Shown here: in pieces, positions 16,187 through 24,970 of the stretch
How positions within the stretch are numbered: position 1 is the stretch's first letter
Layout of the letters: each line of letters begins with the position of its first letter
Origin: Algibacter pectinivorans
GTDB taxonomy: Bacteria; Bacteroidota; Bacteroidia; Flavobacteriales; Flavobacteriaceae
Length of the DNA stretch: 64,000 nt
Reading direction: 5' to 3'
NCBI RefSeq assembly: GCF_900112595.1
Contig: NZ_FOMI01000004.1
Coordinates: 124,001 to 188,000 of the forward strand
Notes under the pieces: model-generated
Seen by the model: only the letters and a program-made list of their open reading frames with translations
Database searches by the model: none
What the model was told of the DNA's origin: nothing
Position numbers and translations under genes: made by a program

Positions 16187-17131
16187 CTATTGTTGCTGTT
16201 GCCCTTGTTGCATAACTTCTAAATTACGTTTGTAGCTATTGCTTGTTGTCGATGTATTAAAAACAGGAGTGTCAACAATAGTGTCTTGGCTCGTTTTAAC
16301 CTCTACACTTACTTCCATCTCTGCTTCAACGTTACCTTTGTAAACCCCTTTTACAGGAGAGCAATCACTATAAGAGCGTCCTACAGCAATCCTAACGTGG
16401 TTTTCGTTAGCTATGGCGTTATTCGTTGGATCTATACCTAACCATCCGTAAAACGGAATATACACTTCAACCCATGCGTGCGTAGCTCCGGCACCTCTAG
16501 TAATTGTATTATTAGGGCAAATATAACCGCTAACGTAACGGGCTGGCAAGCCTAACATTTTTATCATTTTTAATAACACATTTGTAAAGTCTTGGCAAAC
16601 ACCAGCCTGTAGTTTCCAAGCTTCTTCTATTGGCGTGTTTACATTGGTTATTCCAGATTTGTACTCAAAATTTTCATGTACATATTCGCATAACTCCAAT
16701 ACAGCTTTAAATGGCGATTTTGTTTTAAGCATTTTATCTAAAATAATATTCTTAATATCCTCGCAGCCAGAAAAGGGTTTAAATTTAGTGTAATCTAGAA
16801 ACTCAATCGTGTTTTTTATACGGTTTAATTCTTTCCATTGCGAAGTAATATCTGCACTATCATCTGGAAAAATTCTTTCGGTGGTATGTACTTCAATTTC
16901 CGATATTATACTTAATTCACTGTGCGGTTCGGTAACCATAAACGTACCAACACGGTTATTAAAAAAGTCTATAAAGCTTTCAATGTAAGGGTTGTTAGTT
17001 ACCGATATTAAATGAGATTCTACCTTTTGGTATTCATCATTTATAGGGTGAAGTCGTAATAAAGTCGCCCCATCAATAACCGGACTGCTATACGTGTATT
17101 TTGTAATATGTTTTATATAAAATGTAGCCAT
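16187..17131 (-). CDS. Transglutaminase-like cysteine peptidase family protein
   Basis: 314 residues. The N-terminal beta domain typical of bacterial transglutaminase-like proteins is followed by a papain-fold core with Cys in AGVCQDFTN, His in GATHAWVEVYIP and Asp in GIDPTNN, so the triad is intact. A low-complexity tail ends in a run of Gln. It is the last gene of a three-gene unit with the alpha-E and ATP-grasp genes. That association was described in comparative genomics of peptide-ligase systems, where the transglutaminase is proposed to act as a peptidase or amidase. No signal peptide, so cytoplasmic. Confidence 0.87.
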   Translation of the reverse strand: MATFYIKHITKYTYSSPVIDGATLLRLHPINDEYQKVESHLISVTNNPYIESFIDFFNNRVGTFMVTEPHSELSIISEIEVHTTERIFPDDSADITSQWKELNRIKNTIEFLDYTKFKPFSGCEDIKNIILDKMLKTKSPFKAVLELCEYVHENFEYKSGITNVNTPIEEAWKLQAGVCQDFTNVLLKMIKMLGLPARYVSGYICPNNTITRGAGATHAWVEVYIPFYGWLGIDPTNNAIANENHVRIAVGRSYSDCSPVKGVYKGNVEAEMEVSVEVKTSQDTIVDTPVFNTSTTSNSYKRNLEVMQQGQQQQ

Positions 17132-17143
17132 GAGGTTTAAAAA

Positions 17144-18067
17144 TCAATTGTTATGCGAAAAGTAAACTGCGTTAATATTTAAAGATATGTTTCTAATATC
17201 CTCTTTAATATCATTTATAAAATTAGATAGTCCTTGGTTGTTAATGTTTTCAATGGTGGTATATTTTATTCTGCTTTCAAGTTTCCCTAATAAAAATTCT
17301 ATTTTGTTTTTTTCTAGCTCTTCACATTCAATTAACTGGTTAATGTGTTTATTAAGTTTATTTATACAATAATAAACCGATCTAGGAAATAACTTATCTT
17401 GAAATACCATACTTATTACGTGCGCTTCGTTAAATGTGGATTTATGTGTTTTTAAATACAGTTGATATCCACCAATAGAAAGCAATAAGTTTTTCCAGTA
17501 AAAACTTTTTTCCAAAGCATCGGTTGTGTTACTAATATCTATAAGTTTAAGCGAAGTAAAATCTGATATAAGGGTAACGCGTTCTAAATATTTGCCTATA
17601 TTCATAAAGTAATATGATGGACCACGCTCCTGTGTAATATCGGAAGTGCCGTAATATACCAGGTGGTAGTTTCTTAATTCTTCTAAGAATTGAACAGGGT
17701 CTTCTTCGAGTTTTTTGGGTAAATCGTTCTTTGTAAGATAGAGGTAGTAGTTATTAATGCATAACCAAAGCTCTCTAGAAATATGTTCTTGAACACTTCT
17801 TGCATTTTCTCTAGCTTTAGTTACAATATTTAGTATAGAATTAGAATTCTCGGTATTTAACACCATAAACTTAATGCACTCCAAAGCATCTTCGGTAAAG
17901 AATTCATTATCATAAGTTGTAAATGTTTTCATTATTGGTGTCCAAGAGAATAATTCTGGCGAGTCTTGGTTGGCATAGTAGTTTACTTTAAGTAAACTTA
18001 AAATACCGTTACCGCGTTCCATATATCTATCTAACCAAATAAGATTATTTGCTACTCTACTTAACAT
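17144..18067 (-). CDS. Alpha-E domain-containing protein
   Basis: 307 residues, predicted nearly all alpha-helical. The N-terminus MLSRVANNLIWLDRYMERG is the characteristic alpha-E opening, and RELWLCINNYYLYL and the later GPSYYFMNIGKYLERV repeat the pattern internally. Biochemical role unknown; it almost always accompanies the circularly permuted ATP-grasp and transglutaminase genes, as here with gaps of about 12 and 20 bp. Same operon, cytoplasmic. Confidence 0.88.
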   Translation of the reverse strand: MLSRVANNLIWLDRYMERGNGILSLLKVNYYANQDSPELFSWTPIMKTFTTYDNEFFTEDALECIKFMVLNTENSNSILNIVTKARENARSVQEHISRELWLCINNYYLYLTKNDLPKKLEEDPVQFLEELRNYHLVYYGTSDITQERGPSYYFMNIGKYLERVTLISDFTSLKLIDISNTTDALEKSFYWKNLLLSIGGYQLYLKTHKSTFNEAHVISMVFQDKLFPRSVYYCINKLNKHINQLIECEELEKNKIEFLLGKLESRIKYTTIENINNQGLSNFINDIKEDIRNISLNINAVYFSHNN

Positions 18068-18087
18068 ATATTAACTTTTTAAAAGAA

Positions 18088-19530
18088 TTATTCAATTACC
18101 CATGTGTCTTTACTGCCACCGCCTTGAGAGCTATTTACTACCAAGGAGCCTTTTTTTAAGGCTACCCTTGTTAGTCCGCCAGGGCAAATATCTATACCGT
18201 CTTTACCTGTTAAGGCAAATGGGCGTAAATCGATACAACGTGGCGACAATTTACCATCTATATAACAAGGCGCTGTAGAAAGGCGTAAAATAGGTTGGGC
18301 TATAAAATTTTCAGGCTTTTTCTTTACATTATCTAAGTAGTCTTTTATTTCTTCGTCGGTCGCTTCATGTCCCATTAGCATGCCATAACCTCCGCTACCA
18401 TCAGTCTTTTTAATAACCATGTCTTTTATGTTTTTAGTAACATAGTCAAGCTCATCTGGTCTGCCTAATTGGTAGGTTTCTATATTTTTTAAAATAGGGT
18501 CTTCGCCTAAGTAGTATTTTATCATGTCGGGCACATAAATGTAAATTGCTTTATCATCAGCAATACCTGTGCCTGGAGCATTTACAATATTTACATGACC
18601 TTTTCTGTAAGCCGCCATAATTCCGGCAACTCCTAAAACACTCTTTTCATTAAATTCTAGGGGGTCTAAAAAGTCATCATCAACACGTCTGTAAATAACA
18701 TCAACTTGTTTTAAACCGTTGGTGGTTTTCATATAAACAAAATGGTTTTTTACAACTAAATCACTTCCTTCAACCAACTCAATACCCATTAATCTTGCCA
18801 ACGTAGTATGTTCATAATAAGCCGAATTATAAATACCTGGTGTTAGTAAAACAATGTTAGGCTCCGGTTTATTTGAAAGTTCTTTTAGTTTTTTGTATAA
18901 TAAGTTAGGGTAGTTTGATACCGATTTTACATTACTTTTAGGCAATATACCAGGAAACAAACGCTTAGAAATTTCTCTGTTTTCTAGCATATAACTTACG
19001 CCAGATGGCGTTCTTAAATTATCTTCAAGAACATAAAATTCACCATCGTTATTTCTAATTAAATCGACTCCAGAAATATGTACATAAATATCGTGAGGTA
19101 CTTTTACACCCTTCATTTCACGTAAATAATTAGGACAGGAATAAATTAACTCGCCAGGTACAATGCCATCTTTAATTATAAACTGCTCGTTATAAATGTC
19201 TTTTATAAATAAGTTTAAAGCTTTAAGACGTTGCTTAATACCAGACTCAATTTTTTGCCACTCGTTAGCTGTTATAATTCTTGGAACAATATCAAAAGGG
19301 AATATTTTTTCTATACCTTCATTGTCGTTGTAGACCGTAAACGTAACCCCTTGACTCATAAAAAGTTGTTTTGCAAGATCTTCTTTTTTTGTGAGTTTTT
19401 CAGAAGAGGTGTTTTCTAAGTACGTTATAAATTCTTCGTACTGCGCTCTAAACACAGCACTATCGTTATACATTTCATCCCATGTTTTTGGGAGTAAGTC
19501 GTATGAAGAAAATAAATCGGTCTTGGCCAT
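18088..19530 (-). CDS. Circularly permuted type 2 ATP-grasp protein
   Basis: 480 residues from the ATG at 19528-19530 (MAKTDLFSSYDLLPK). A longer frame with a TTG at 19569 adds only an unlikely Lys/Arg-rich extension. Visible parts are GVTFTVYNDNEG, PFDIVPRII, a phosphate/ATP region with VLEDNLRTPSGVSYMLENR, VDVIYRRVDDDFLDP, NAPGTGIADDKAIYIYVPD and VIKKTDGSGGYGM. They match the CP_ATPgrasp_2 family, proposed to form amide bonds in a peptide-tagging or small-peptide synthesis system with the alpha-E protein and transglutaminase. First gene of that three-gene unit. Confidence 0.9.
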   Translation of the reverse strand: MAKTDLFSSYDLLPKTWDEMYNDSAVFRAQYEEFITYLENTSSEKLTKKEDLAKQLFMSQGVTFTVYNDNEGIEKIFPFDIVPRIITANEWQKIESGIKQRLKALNLFIKDIYNEQFIIKDGIVPGELIYSCPNYLREMKGVKVPHDIYVHISGVDLIRNNDGEFYVLEDNLRTPSGVSYMLENREISKRLFPGILPKSNVKSVSNYPNLLYKKLKELSNKPEPNIVLLTPGIYNSAYYEHTTLARLMGIELVEGSDLVVKNHFVYMKTTNGLKQVDVIYRRVDDDFLDPLEFNEKSVLGVAGIMAAYRKGHVNIVNAPGTGIADDKAIYIYVPDMIKYYLGEDPILKNIETYQLGRPDELDYVTKNIKDMVIKKTDGSGGYGMLMGHEATDEEIKDYLDNVKKKPENFIAQPILRLSTAPCYIDGKLSPRCIDLRPFALTGKDGIDICPGGLTRVALKKGSLVVNSSQGGGSKDTWVIE

Positions 19531-19920
19531 AGTTTTACGTTTTCTTAAATGTAATAATAATTTATACAATATTTAAAAAATTATGAAGATGATTGAAAAT
19601 AAATTAGTGATTTATAATTAATGCTGAAAATAATTTTAAATATGCTTTTTTTATATAAAGAAATTATGATTTCTTTATTATATGAATGTTAAGCGTTTCA
19701 TTTTTATGAAATCCTAAATCTTTAATGAGAATAGCTCTTTTTTTGCTGTGTTTATTTGTTGCGATTTAGCTTTACAACCTTTAATTATAAAGTGTTAAAA
19801 AGATTACTAATGTGTAGTTGAAACGTTTCACTACAACCATTTTTTTAAATTACTTAACAGGTTTAACTTCTAAAATGTATTATTTTGTATTACTTTTACA
19901 TGCACTAAAATCCTAAACTT
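19531..19920. promoter_or_regulatory. 390 bp divergent intergenic region with two related palindromes
   Basis: The region lies between the ATP-grasp gene (minus) and dnaG (plus) and is AT-rich. It contains a perfect 12 bp palindrome TGAAACGTTTCA at 19819-19830 and a 10/12 match, TTAAGCGTTTCA, at 19689-19700. Both resemble LacI/GalR-family operators such as Cra sites. No gene or RNA is recognisable. Which promoter they would control is not clear. Confidence 0.4.
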
Positions 19921-21885
19921 TTGATATCACCGTCTTCCATCGATCAAGTATTTGAAACCGCCCGAGTAGAGGAGGTTATTGGTGATTTTGTTCAGCTTAA
20001 AAAAGCGGGAAGTAATTTTAAAGGATTAAGCCCATTTAGTGATGAGCGTTCTCCAAGTTTTATGGTGTCGCCGGTAAAACAAATTTGGAAAGATTTTTCG
20101 ACCGGTAAAGGTGGTACAGCGGTTTCTTTTTTAATGGAGCACGAGCATTTTACCTATCCAGAAGCTATTCGATATTTAGCCAAAAAGTATAATATTGAAT
20201 TAGAAGAAACCGAGCAGTCCGATGAGCAAAAAGAAAAAGCAAACGAACGCGAAAGTCTGTATTTAGTAAGCGAGTTTGCAAACACCTATTTTCAAAAAGT
20301 ATTGCATAAAACCGATCAAGGACGATCTATTGGCTTAAGTTATTTTAAAGAACGTGGTTTTACAGAAGAAACTATAAAAAAATTCGATTTAGGATATTCT
20401 CTTAACGAGTGGCAAGCCTTTACAGACGAGGCATTAAAGCAAGGTTATAATATAGATTATTTAGCTAAAACGGGACTTACAATTGTTAAGGAAGACAAGC
20501 GTTTCGACAGATTTAAGGGGCGTGTAATGTTTCCTATAAAAAGTATGAGTGGGCGTGTTTTGGGCTATGGCGGACGTATTTTAATTGCCGATAAAAAAGC
20601 GGCTAAATATGTAAACTCACCTGAAAGTGACATTTACCATAAAAGTAAAGTGCTTTACGGTATTTATCATGCTAAGCAAAGTATTGCTAAGGAGGATAAT
20701 TGTTATTTGGTTGAGGGGTATACCGATGTTATTCAATTTCATCAAACAGGAATTCATAATGTGGTATCTTCATCGGGGACAGCTTTAACTTCGGAGCAAA
20801 TTAGATTAATTAATAGATTAACAAAAAATATAACGGTACTTTTTGATGGCGATGCGGCAGGAATGCGAGCCTCTCTTCGTGGTATCGATTTAATTCTGGA
20901 ACAGGGCATGAATGTTAAGGTTTGTACCTTTCCAGAAGGCGAAGATCCAGATAGTTTTGCTAAACAAAATACCTTAGAGGAGCTTGCGCTATATTTAAAT
21001 GAAAACGCTAAAGATTTTATTCAATTTAAGGCGTCAATTTTGTTTGAAGATTCTAAAAACGACCCAATTAAAAAGGCCGAAACTGTTAGAGATATTGTTA
21101 ATAGTATTGCTAAAATTCCAGACCGAATAAAGAAGGAAATTTATATTCAGGAATGTGCTAGAATTATGGATTTAAGCGAAGAGGTACTTTTTAGCACCCT
21201 AGCTCAAATGGATAAAAAGGAAGCGCAAGACGATCATAAAAAAGCACCTCCCGAGCAGCAACAGGCTTTTAATGTTATTAAAAACTACCAAGAACCTGTC
21301 CAAAAAGTTGATGTACAGTATTTATTAGAGCGAAAAATAATAGAAATATTATTGCTTTACGGAAATAAAACTGAAGATTTCGAAGATTTAGTTTTAAAAG
21401 AAAATGAAAAGGGAGAATTGATTCTAGAACCTATAATTCAGCAAGCCAAGGTATTCGAGAAAATATTTTTAGACCTTCAGGAAGATGAAATGCAGTTTAC
21501 AAATGCGCATTTTAAAACGCTTTATTACACTATAATAGATCGTTTAAATCAAGATAAAAATTTTGAGTTAAAAACGTTTGTAAATTCTGTAGATCAAGAT
21601 ATGGCTAATGAAATTACTACTATTTTAATGGATGATGAACGTTATGCTTTAGATGATTGGAATAGGATGAATATTTTTCCTAAACAAAAAATGAATAGTG
21701 TTGGGCAGTTGGTAAGCGAAACGATATTGAGCTTACGCTGTTTTTTAATAGATTTAAAGGTAAAAGAGTTTCAACAGGAAACCCTACTAAACAAAATAGA
21801 CTCGAATAGAAATATACTTGAAGAAGTAAAAGACTATTCGAGTCTAAAAATGTTACTGTCTAGAAAATTAAACAGAGTTTTGTAA
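19921..21885 (+). CDS. dnaG: DNA primase, zinc-ligand-free N-terminal domain
   Basis: Makes RNA primers at the replication fork. 654 residues, a normal DnaG length, from a TTG start. The N-terminal CHC2 zinc-ribbon region is present in outline (GLSPFSDERSPSFMVSP, WKDFSTGKGG, AVSFLMEHE), but all four metal ligands are replaced (S37, S40, D58, T61 in place of Cys/His). The TOPRIM core is intact: EGYTDVIQFHQTG with the catalytic Glu, and LFDGDAAG with the DxD. The C-terminal part is helical, as in helicase-binding domains. Loss of zinc ligands appears to be usual in flavobacterial DnaG from memory, not an error here. Confidence 0.93.
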   Translation: MISPSSIDQVFETARVEEVIGDFVQLKKAGSNFKGLSPFSDERSPSFMVSPVKQIWKDFSTGKGGTAVSFLMEHEHFTYPEAIRYLAKKYNIELEETEQSDEQKEKANERESLYLVSEFANTYFQKVLHKTDQGRSIGLSYFKERGFTEETIKKFDLGYSLNEWQAFTDEALKQGYNIDYLAKTGLTIVKEDKRFDRFKGRVMFPIKSMSGRVLGYGGRILIADKKAAKYVNSPESDIYHKSKVLYGIYHAKQSIAKEDNCYLVEGYTDVIQFHQTGIHNVVSSSGTALTSEQIRLINRLTKNITVLFDGDAAGMRASLRGIDLILEQGMNVKVCTFPEGEDPDSFAKQNTLEELALYLNENAKDFIQFKASILFEDSKNDPIKKAETVRDIVNSIAKIPDRIKKEIYIQECARIMDLSEEVLFSTLAQMDKKEAQDDHKKAPPEQQQAFNVIKNYQEPVQKVDVQYLLERKIIEILLLYGNKTEDFEDLVLKENEKGELILEPIIQQAKVFEKIFLDLQEDEMQFTNAHFKTLYYTIIDRLNQDKNFELKTFVNSVDQDMANEITTILMDDERYALDDWNRMNIFPKQKMNSVGQLVSETILSLRCFLIDLKVKEFQQETLLNKIDSNRNILEEVKDYSSLKMLLSRKLNRVL

Positions 21886-21889
21886 CTGC

Positions 21890-22522
21890 TTACAATATTT
21901 GTTCGCTAAGTTTAGCTTGATTTACTAAATCTACTAAATTAGTAACCTTAAGTTTTCTCATTAAACGAGCTTTGTAAGTGCTAACTGTTTTTTCGTTAAT
22001 ATCTAACTCTTTAGAAATTTCTTTGTTCTTTCTACCAATAGTAAGAAGTTTTAATACTTCTGCTTCTCTAGTAGAAAGTTTTTTGTAAAAGGTTCCACCT
22101 TTATTAACTCGTGTACCAAACGCAAGTTGTTGCGTTAAATCGTTACTTAAATGAATGCCTCCTTCATGAACTTTTAAAATGGCTTCATTAATAGTAATCA
22201 CATTTTCAGATTTGTTTATGTAACCTGCAGCGCCTGCTTTTACGGCGTTTATGGCATAAACTTCTTCGGGTTGCGAACTAAGAATAATGGTTTTAATATC
22301 CGGAAAGTCATTTTTTAAATGGCGTAACACTGTTAGTCCGTTTAATTTCGGAAAATCAGTTTCGGTCAAAATAATGTCTACTGGATTTTTCTTTACAAAA
22401 TCTAAGATGGCTTCTCCATCATTAACACTGCCAACAATTTTTATGTTGGTTGACGCTGAGAATAGGACTTCTAGTCCCTTCCGCGTAATTGGGTGGTTGT
22501 CTGCTATTAATAATTTTATCAT
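21890..22522 (-). CDS. NarL/LuxR-type response regulator with Glu at the phosphoacceptor site
   Basis: 210 residues: receiver domain about 1-120 and LuxR-type HTH about 145-205 (LSTREAEVLKLLTIGRKNKEIS, then VSTYKARLMRKL). The receiver keeps one acidic-pocket Asp (D8; the neighbour is N9), the Ser switch (IILSS) and the Lys (K104). The residue aligned with the phosphoacceptor Asp is Glu54 (IILTETDFPKLNG), so it may be permanently active or respond without phosphorylation. No histidine kinase is adjacent. It follows nadE on the same strand. Confidence 0.88.
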   Translation of the reverse strand: MIKLLIADNHPITRKGLEVLFSASTNIKIVGSVNDGEAILDFVKKNPVDIILTETDFPKLNGLTVLRHLKNDFPDIKTIILSSQPEEVYAINAVKAGAAGYINKSENVITINEAILKVHEGGIHLSNDLTQQLAFGTRVNKGGTFYKKLSTREAEVLKLLTIGRKNKEISKELDINEKTVSTYKARLMRKLKVTNLVDLVNQAKLSEQIL

Positions 22523-22622
22523 AATTGTACAGCTTATTTTTTTAGTAACTTATTGAGAGAAAGTTATGTTGAGAGATATAAGCCGTGGTAAATGTAATAC
22601 TTTTTTAAATAATTTGCAAAAT

Positions 22623-23411
22623 TTACAACATGTTACGAGGAATTTCACATATTGGTATTGGAATCATTTTATGCCTGTTGTTGTTATTATATCGCTTATA
22701 AATTTTAAAGACTTCTTGTTTTCTACCACTAAAATCACGGGCAGTTTTACCCTCTTCATCCATATTCATTGCCCACTCTAATTCTGGGTAGGAGGCGCCT
22801 ATTTGGTCTTCATCACTTCTTGCATCACCAAATAAACCATCGCTAGGCGAGGCTTTTATTATAGATTCAGGAACTTCCAACAACTCACCTAATTTGTATA
22901 CTTCAGATTTCATTAAGTCGGCAATTGGGCTTAAATCTACTCCGCCATCGCCATACTTAGTATAAAAACCTACACCAAAATCCTCTACTTTGTTACCGGT
23001 TCCAGCAACTAATAAACCATAAAGTCCTGCGTAGTAATACAAAGTTGTCATTCGTAATCTGGCGCGAGTATTAGCTAGAGCCATATCTATGGTGGCTTGT
23101 TCGCCTTCCATGGTTATCTCCGTTTTAAATTCTTCAAAAACAGGTGTTAAGTCGGCACGTGTAGCTTCAACATTAGCAAATCTAGTTTTAAGTTGTGCAA
23201 TATGTTCATTGGCACGACTTACATGACTTTCGGCTTGGTGTATTGGCATTTCAATACATAAAACACGAAGTCCAGTTTTTGCGCACAGTGTTGAGGTTAC
23301 AGCAGAATCAATTCCGCCAGAAACTCCAACTACAAAGCCTTTTACACCAGCTTTGGAGGCATAATCCTTTAACCAATTTACAATGTGATTTTCAACTTTT
23401 TCTGTTTGCAT
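22623..23411 (-). CDS. nadE: Ammonia-dependent NAD synthetase
   Basis: Amidates nicotinate adenine dinucleotide to NAD. 262 residues from ATG 23409-23411 (MQTEKVENHIV); the frame extends upstream but the extra residues do not fit. The PP-loop SGGIDS is at 31-36, with AGTGNKVEDFGVGFYTKYGDGGVD and DLMKSEVYKLGELL. There is no glutaminase domain, so it uses ammonia. It is divergent from gldB; nadE next to gldBC is a common flavobacterial order. Confidence 0.94.
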   Translation of the reverse strand: MQTEKVENHIVNWLKDYASKAGVKGFVVGVSGGIDSAVTSTLCAKTGLRVLCIEMPIHQAESHVSRANEHIAQLKTRFANVEATRADLTPVFEEFKTEITMEGEQATIDMALANTRARLRMTTLYYYAGLYGLLVAGTGNKVEDFGVGFYTKYGDGGVDLSPIADLMKSEVYKLGELLEVPESIIKASPSDGLFGDARSDEDQIGASYPELEWAMNMDEEGKTARDFSGRKQEVFKIYKRYNNNNRHKMIPIPICEIPRNML

Positions 23412-23576
23412 GTTAAATGAATTTATATGTAATAATACCAATTAAATTTTAAAATGACATACTGTTATTTTAACTTATTTAGCGTTTTAAAATAATTCGT
23501 AAACATTTGCACTAGATAATTATGGCTCTGATTAATTTAAAATACCAGTAAAATAGAACATAATTATAGGCGTTAT

Positions 23577-23608
23577 TTTGAAACTTAATAGGTATAACAG
23601 TACCTTTG
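23577..23608 (+). promoter_or_regulatory. Promoter of gldB-gldC
   Basis: TTTG at 23577-23580, 20 nt spacer, TACCTTTG at 23601-23608. A near-ideal Bacteroidota promoter, 40 bp before the gldB ATG. Confidence 0.72.
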
Positions 23609-23647
23609 CTAACAAAAATAACCCAAACGTTCAATTTATAAAAATTT

Positions 23648-24628
23648 ATGAGGTTTAAGTTTTTTATGAAATCTACAATTTTATATTTATTAACACTAAT
23701 AATGGTTGTTTCTTGTAAAAAAGAAAATGCTCTCGAAAAAGAGATTGCAAAAATAAATACTGATGTTAAAATTGAACGCTTCGATAGGTTGTTTGCCAAG
23801 GTAAACTCAAAAAAACTACCCGATTTAAAAAAGGCATATCCTTTTATGTTTTCTGAAAAATATACCGATTCTTTTTGGTTAGCAAAAAAAGCAGATACCT
23901 TACAAATTCAATTATTTAATGAGGTTGACAAAGTCTTTGAAGATTTTAGTAATACAGAGTTGGAAATAGAGTCTTTTTATAATCATTTAAAATATTACTA
24001 TCCAGAATTTAACCCGCCACGTATTATTACTATTACTAGCGATGTGGATTATAGAAATAGTGTAATTGTAACCGATACTATTGCTGTATTGGCTTTAGAT
24101 ATTTACTTGGGTAGTGCGCATGAATTCTATGGCGGAATTTCTAAATATTTAAGAGCTAATTTTAATAAAACACAACTTGTAGTAGATCTTGCAAATGCTT
24201 ATGCCGAAAAGTATACGTACCACCCAAAGCGTAAAACGTTATTAGACGAAATGGTATACTTTGGTAAACTATTATACTTTAAAGATGTTATGCTGCCGTT
24301 TAAAACCGAAGCAGAACGCATTGGCTATAGCGAAGAAGATATAAACTGGGCTAAGGCTAACGAAAGTTATATTTGGCGATATTTTGTAAGTCGCGAATTA
24401 CTTTTTAGTACAGACACAAAATTACCTCAACGCTTTATAAATCCTGCACCGTTTTCTAAATTTTATTTGGAAGAAATAGATGCTGATTCGCCGGGGCGTT
24501 TGGGGCAATATATAGGTTGGCAAATTGTAAGAGCCTATATGCTACAAAATGATGTGTCGTTAAGAGACATGTTAATAAAAAGTACCGAAGATATTTTTAA
24601 TAACTCAAAGTTTAAACCACGTAAGTAA
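23648..24628 (+). CDS. gldB: Gliding motility lipoprotein GldB
   Basis: 326 residues with a lipoprotein signal peptide ending VVSC (Cys23 from this start, or Cys17 if the in-frame ATG at 23666 is used). The mature part (FDRLFAKV, EIESFYNHLKYYYPEF, SRELLFSTDTKLPQRF, PGRLGQYIGWQIVRAYM) is GldB-like, a family with a gluzincin-like outline but no clear HExxH here. GldB is required for gliding in Flavobacterium johnsoniae. It is coupled to gldC (TAATG). Confidence 0.92.
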   Translation: MRFKFFMKSTILYLLTLIMVVSCKKENALEKEIAKINTDVKIERFDRLFAKVNSKKLPDLKKAYPFMFSEKYTDSFWLAKKADTLQIQLFNEVDKVFEDFSNTELEIESFYNHLKYYYPEFNPPRIITITSDVDYRNSVIVTDTIAVLALDIYLGSAHEFYGGISKYLRANFNKTQLVVDLANAYAEKYTYHPKRKTLLDEMVYFGKLLYFKDVMLPFKTEAERIGYSEEDINWAKANESYIWRYFVSRELLFSTDTKLPQRFINPAPFSKFYLEEIDADSPGRLGQYIGWQIVRAYMLQNDVSLRDMLIKSTEDIFNNSKFKPRK

Positions 24629-24963
24629 TGGCAAATACAACCACATCCAAAATAGAATTAAATGTTGAATTAGATGAAAATAGGGTGCCTGAAAAATTGC
24701 ATTGGACAGCCCAAGATGGCGGTGTAACCAACCAAGAAGCAAAGGCTATGATGCTTGCTGTTTGGGATGCTAAAGCTAAAGAGTCTATGCGAATAGATTT
24801 ATGGACTAAAGACATGCCTGTTGATGAGATGAAAATATTTTTTCATCAAACATTAGTAGCAATGAGCGATACGTTTTTAAGAGCAACTCAAGATGATAAA
24901 ATGAGTGCTACAATGAAAGATTTTTGCGATTATTTTGCTGAAAAACTAGAGTTGAAAAAGTAA
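24628..24963 (+). CDS. gldC: Gliding motility protein GldC
   Basis: 111 residues, no signal peptide, so cytoplasmic. Sequence of the GldC type: LNVELDENRVPEKLHWTAQDGG, AKAMMLAVWDAKAKESMRIDLWTKDMPVDEMKIFFHQTL (read in pieces). Overlaps the gldB stop by one base. In F. johnsoniae gldC mutants spread less well; the molecular role is unknown. Confidence 0.92.
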   Translation: MANTTTSKIELNVELDENRVPEKLHWTAQDGGVTNQEAKAMMLAVWDAKAKESMRIDLWTKDMPVDEMKIFFHQTLVAMSDTFLRATQDDKMSATMKDFCDYFAEKLELKK

Positions 24964-24970
24964 GTTGAAT

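Noticed and set aside
19531-19569. TTG start extending the ATP-grasp protein by 13 residues
   Set aside because: The extension is Lys/Arg/Leu-rich and unlike the family; MAKTDLF fits a normal start.
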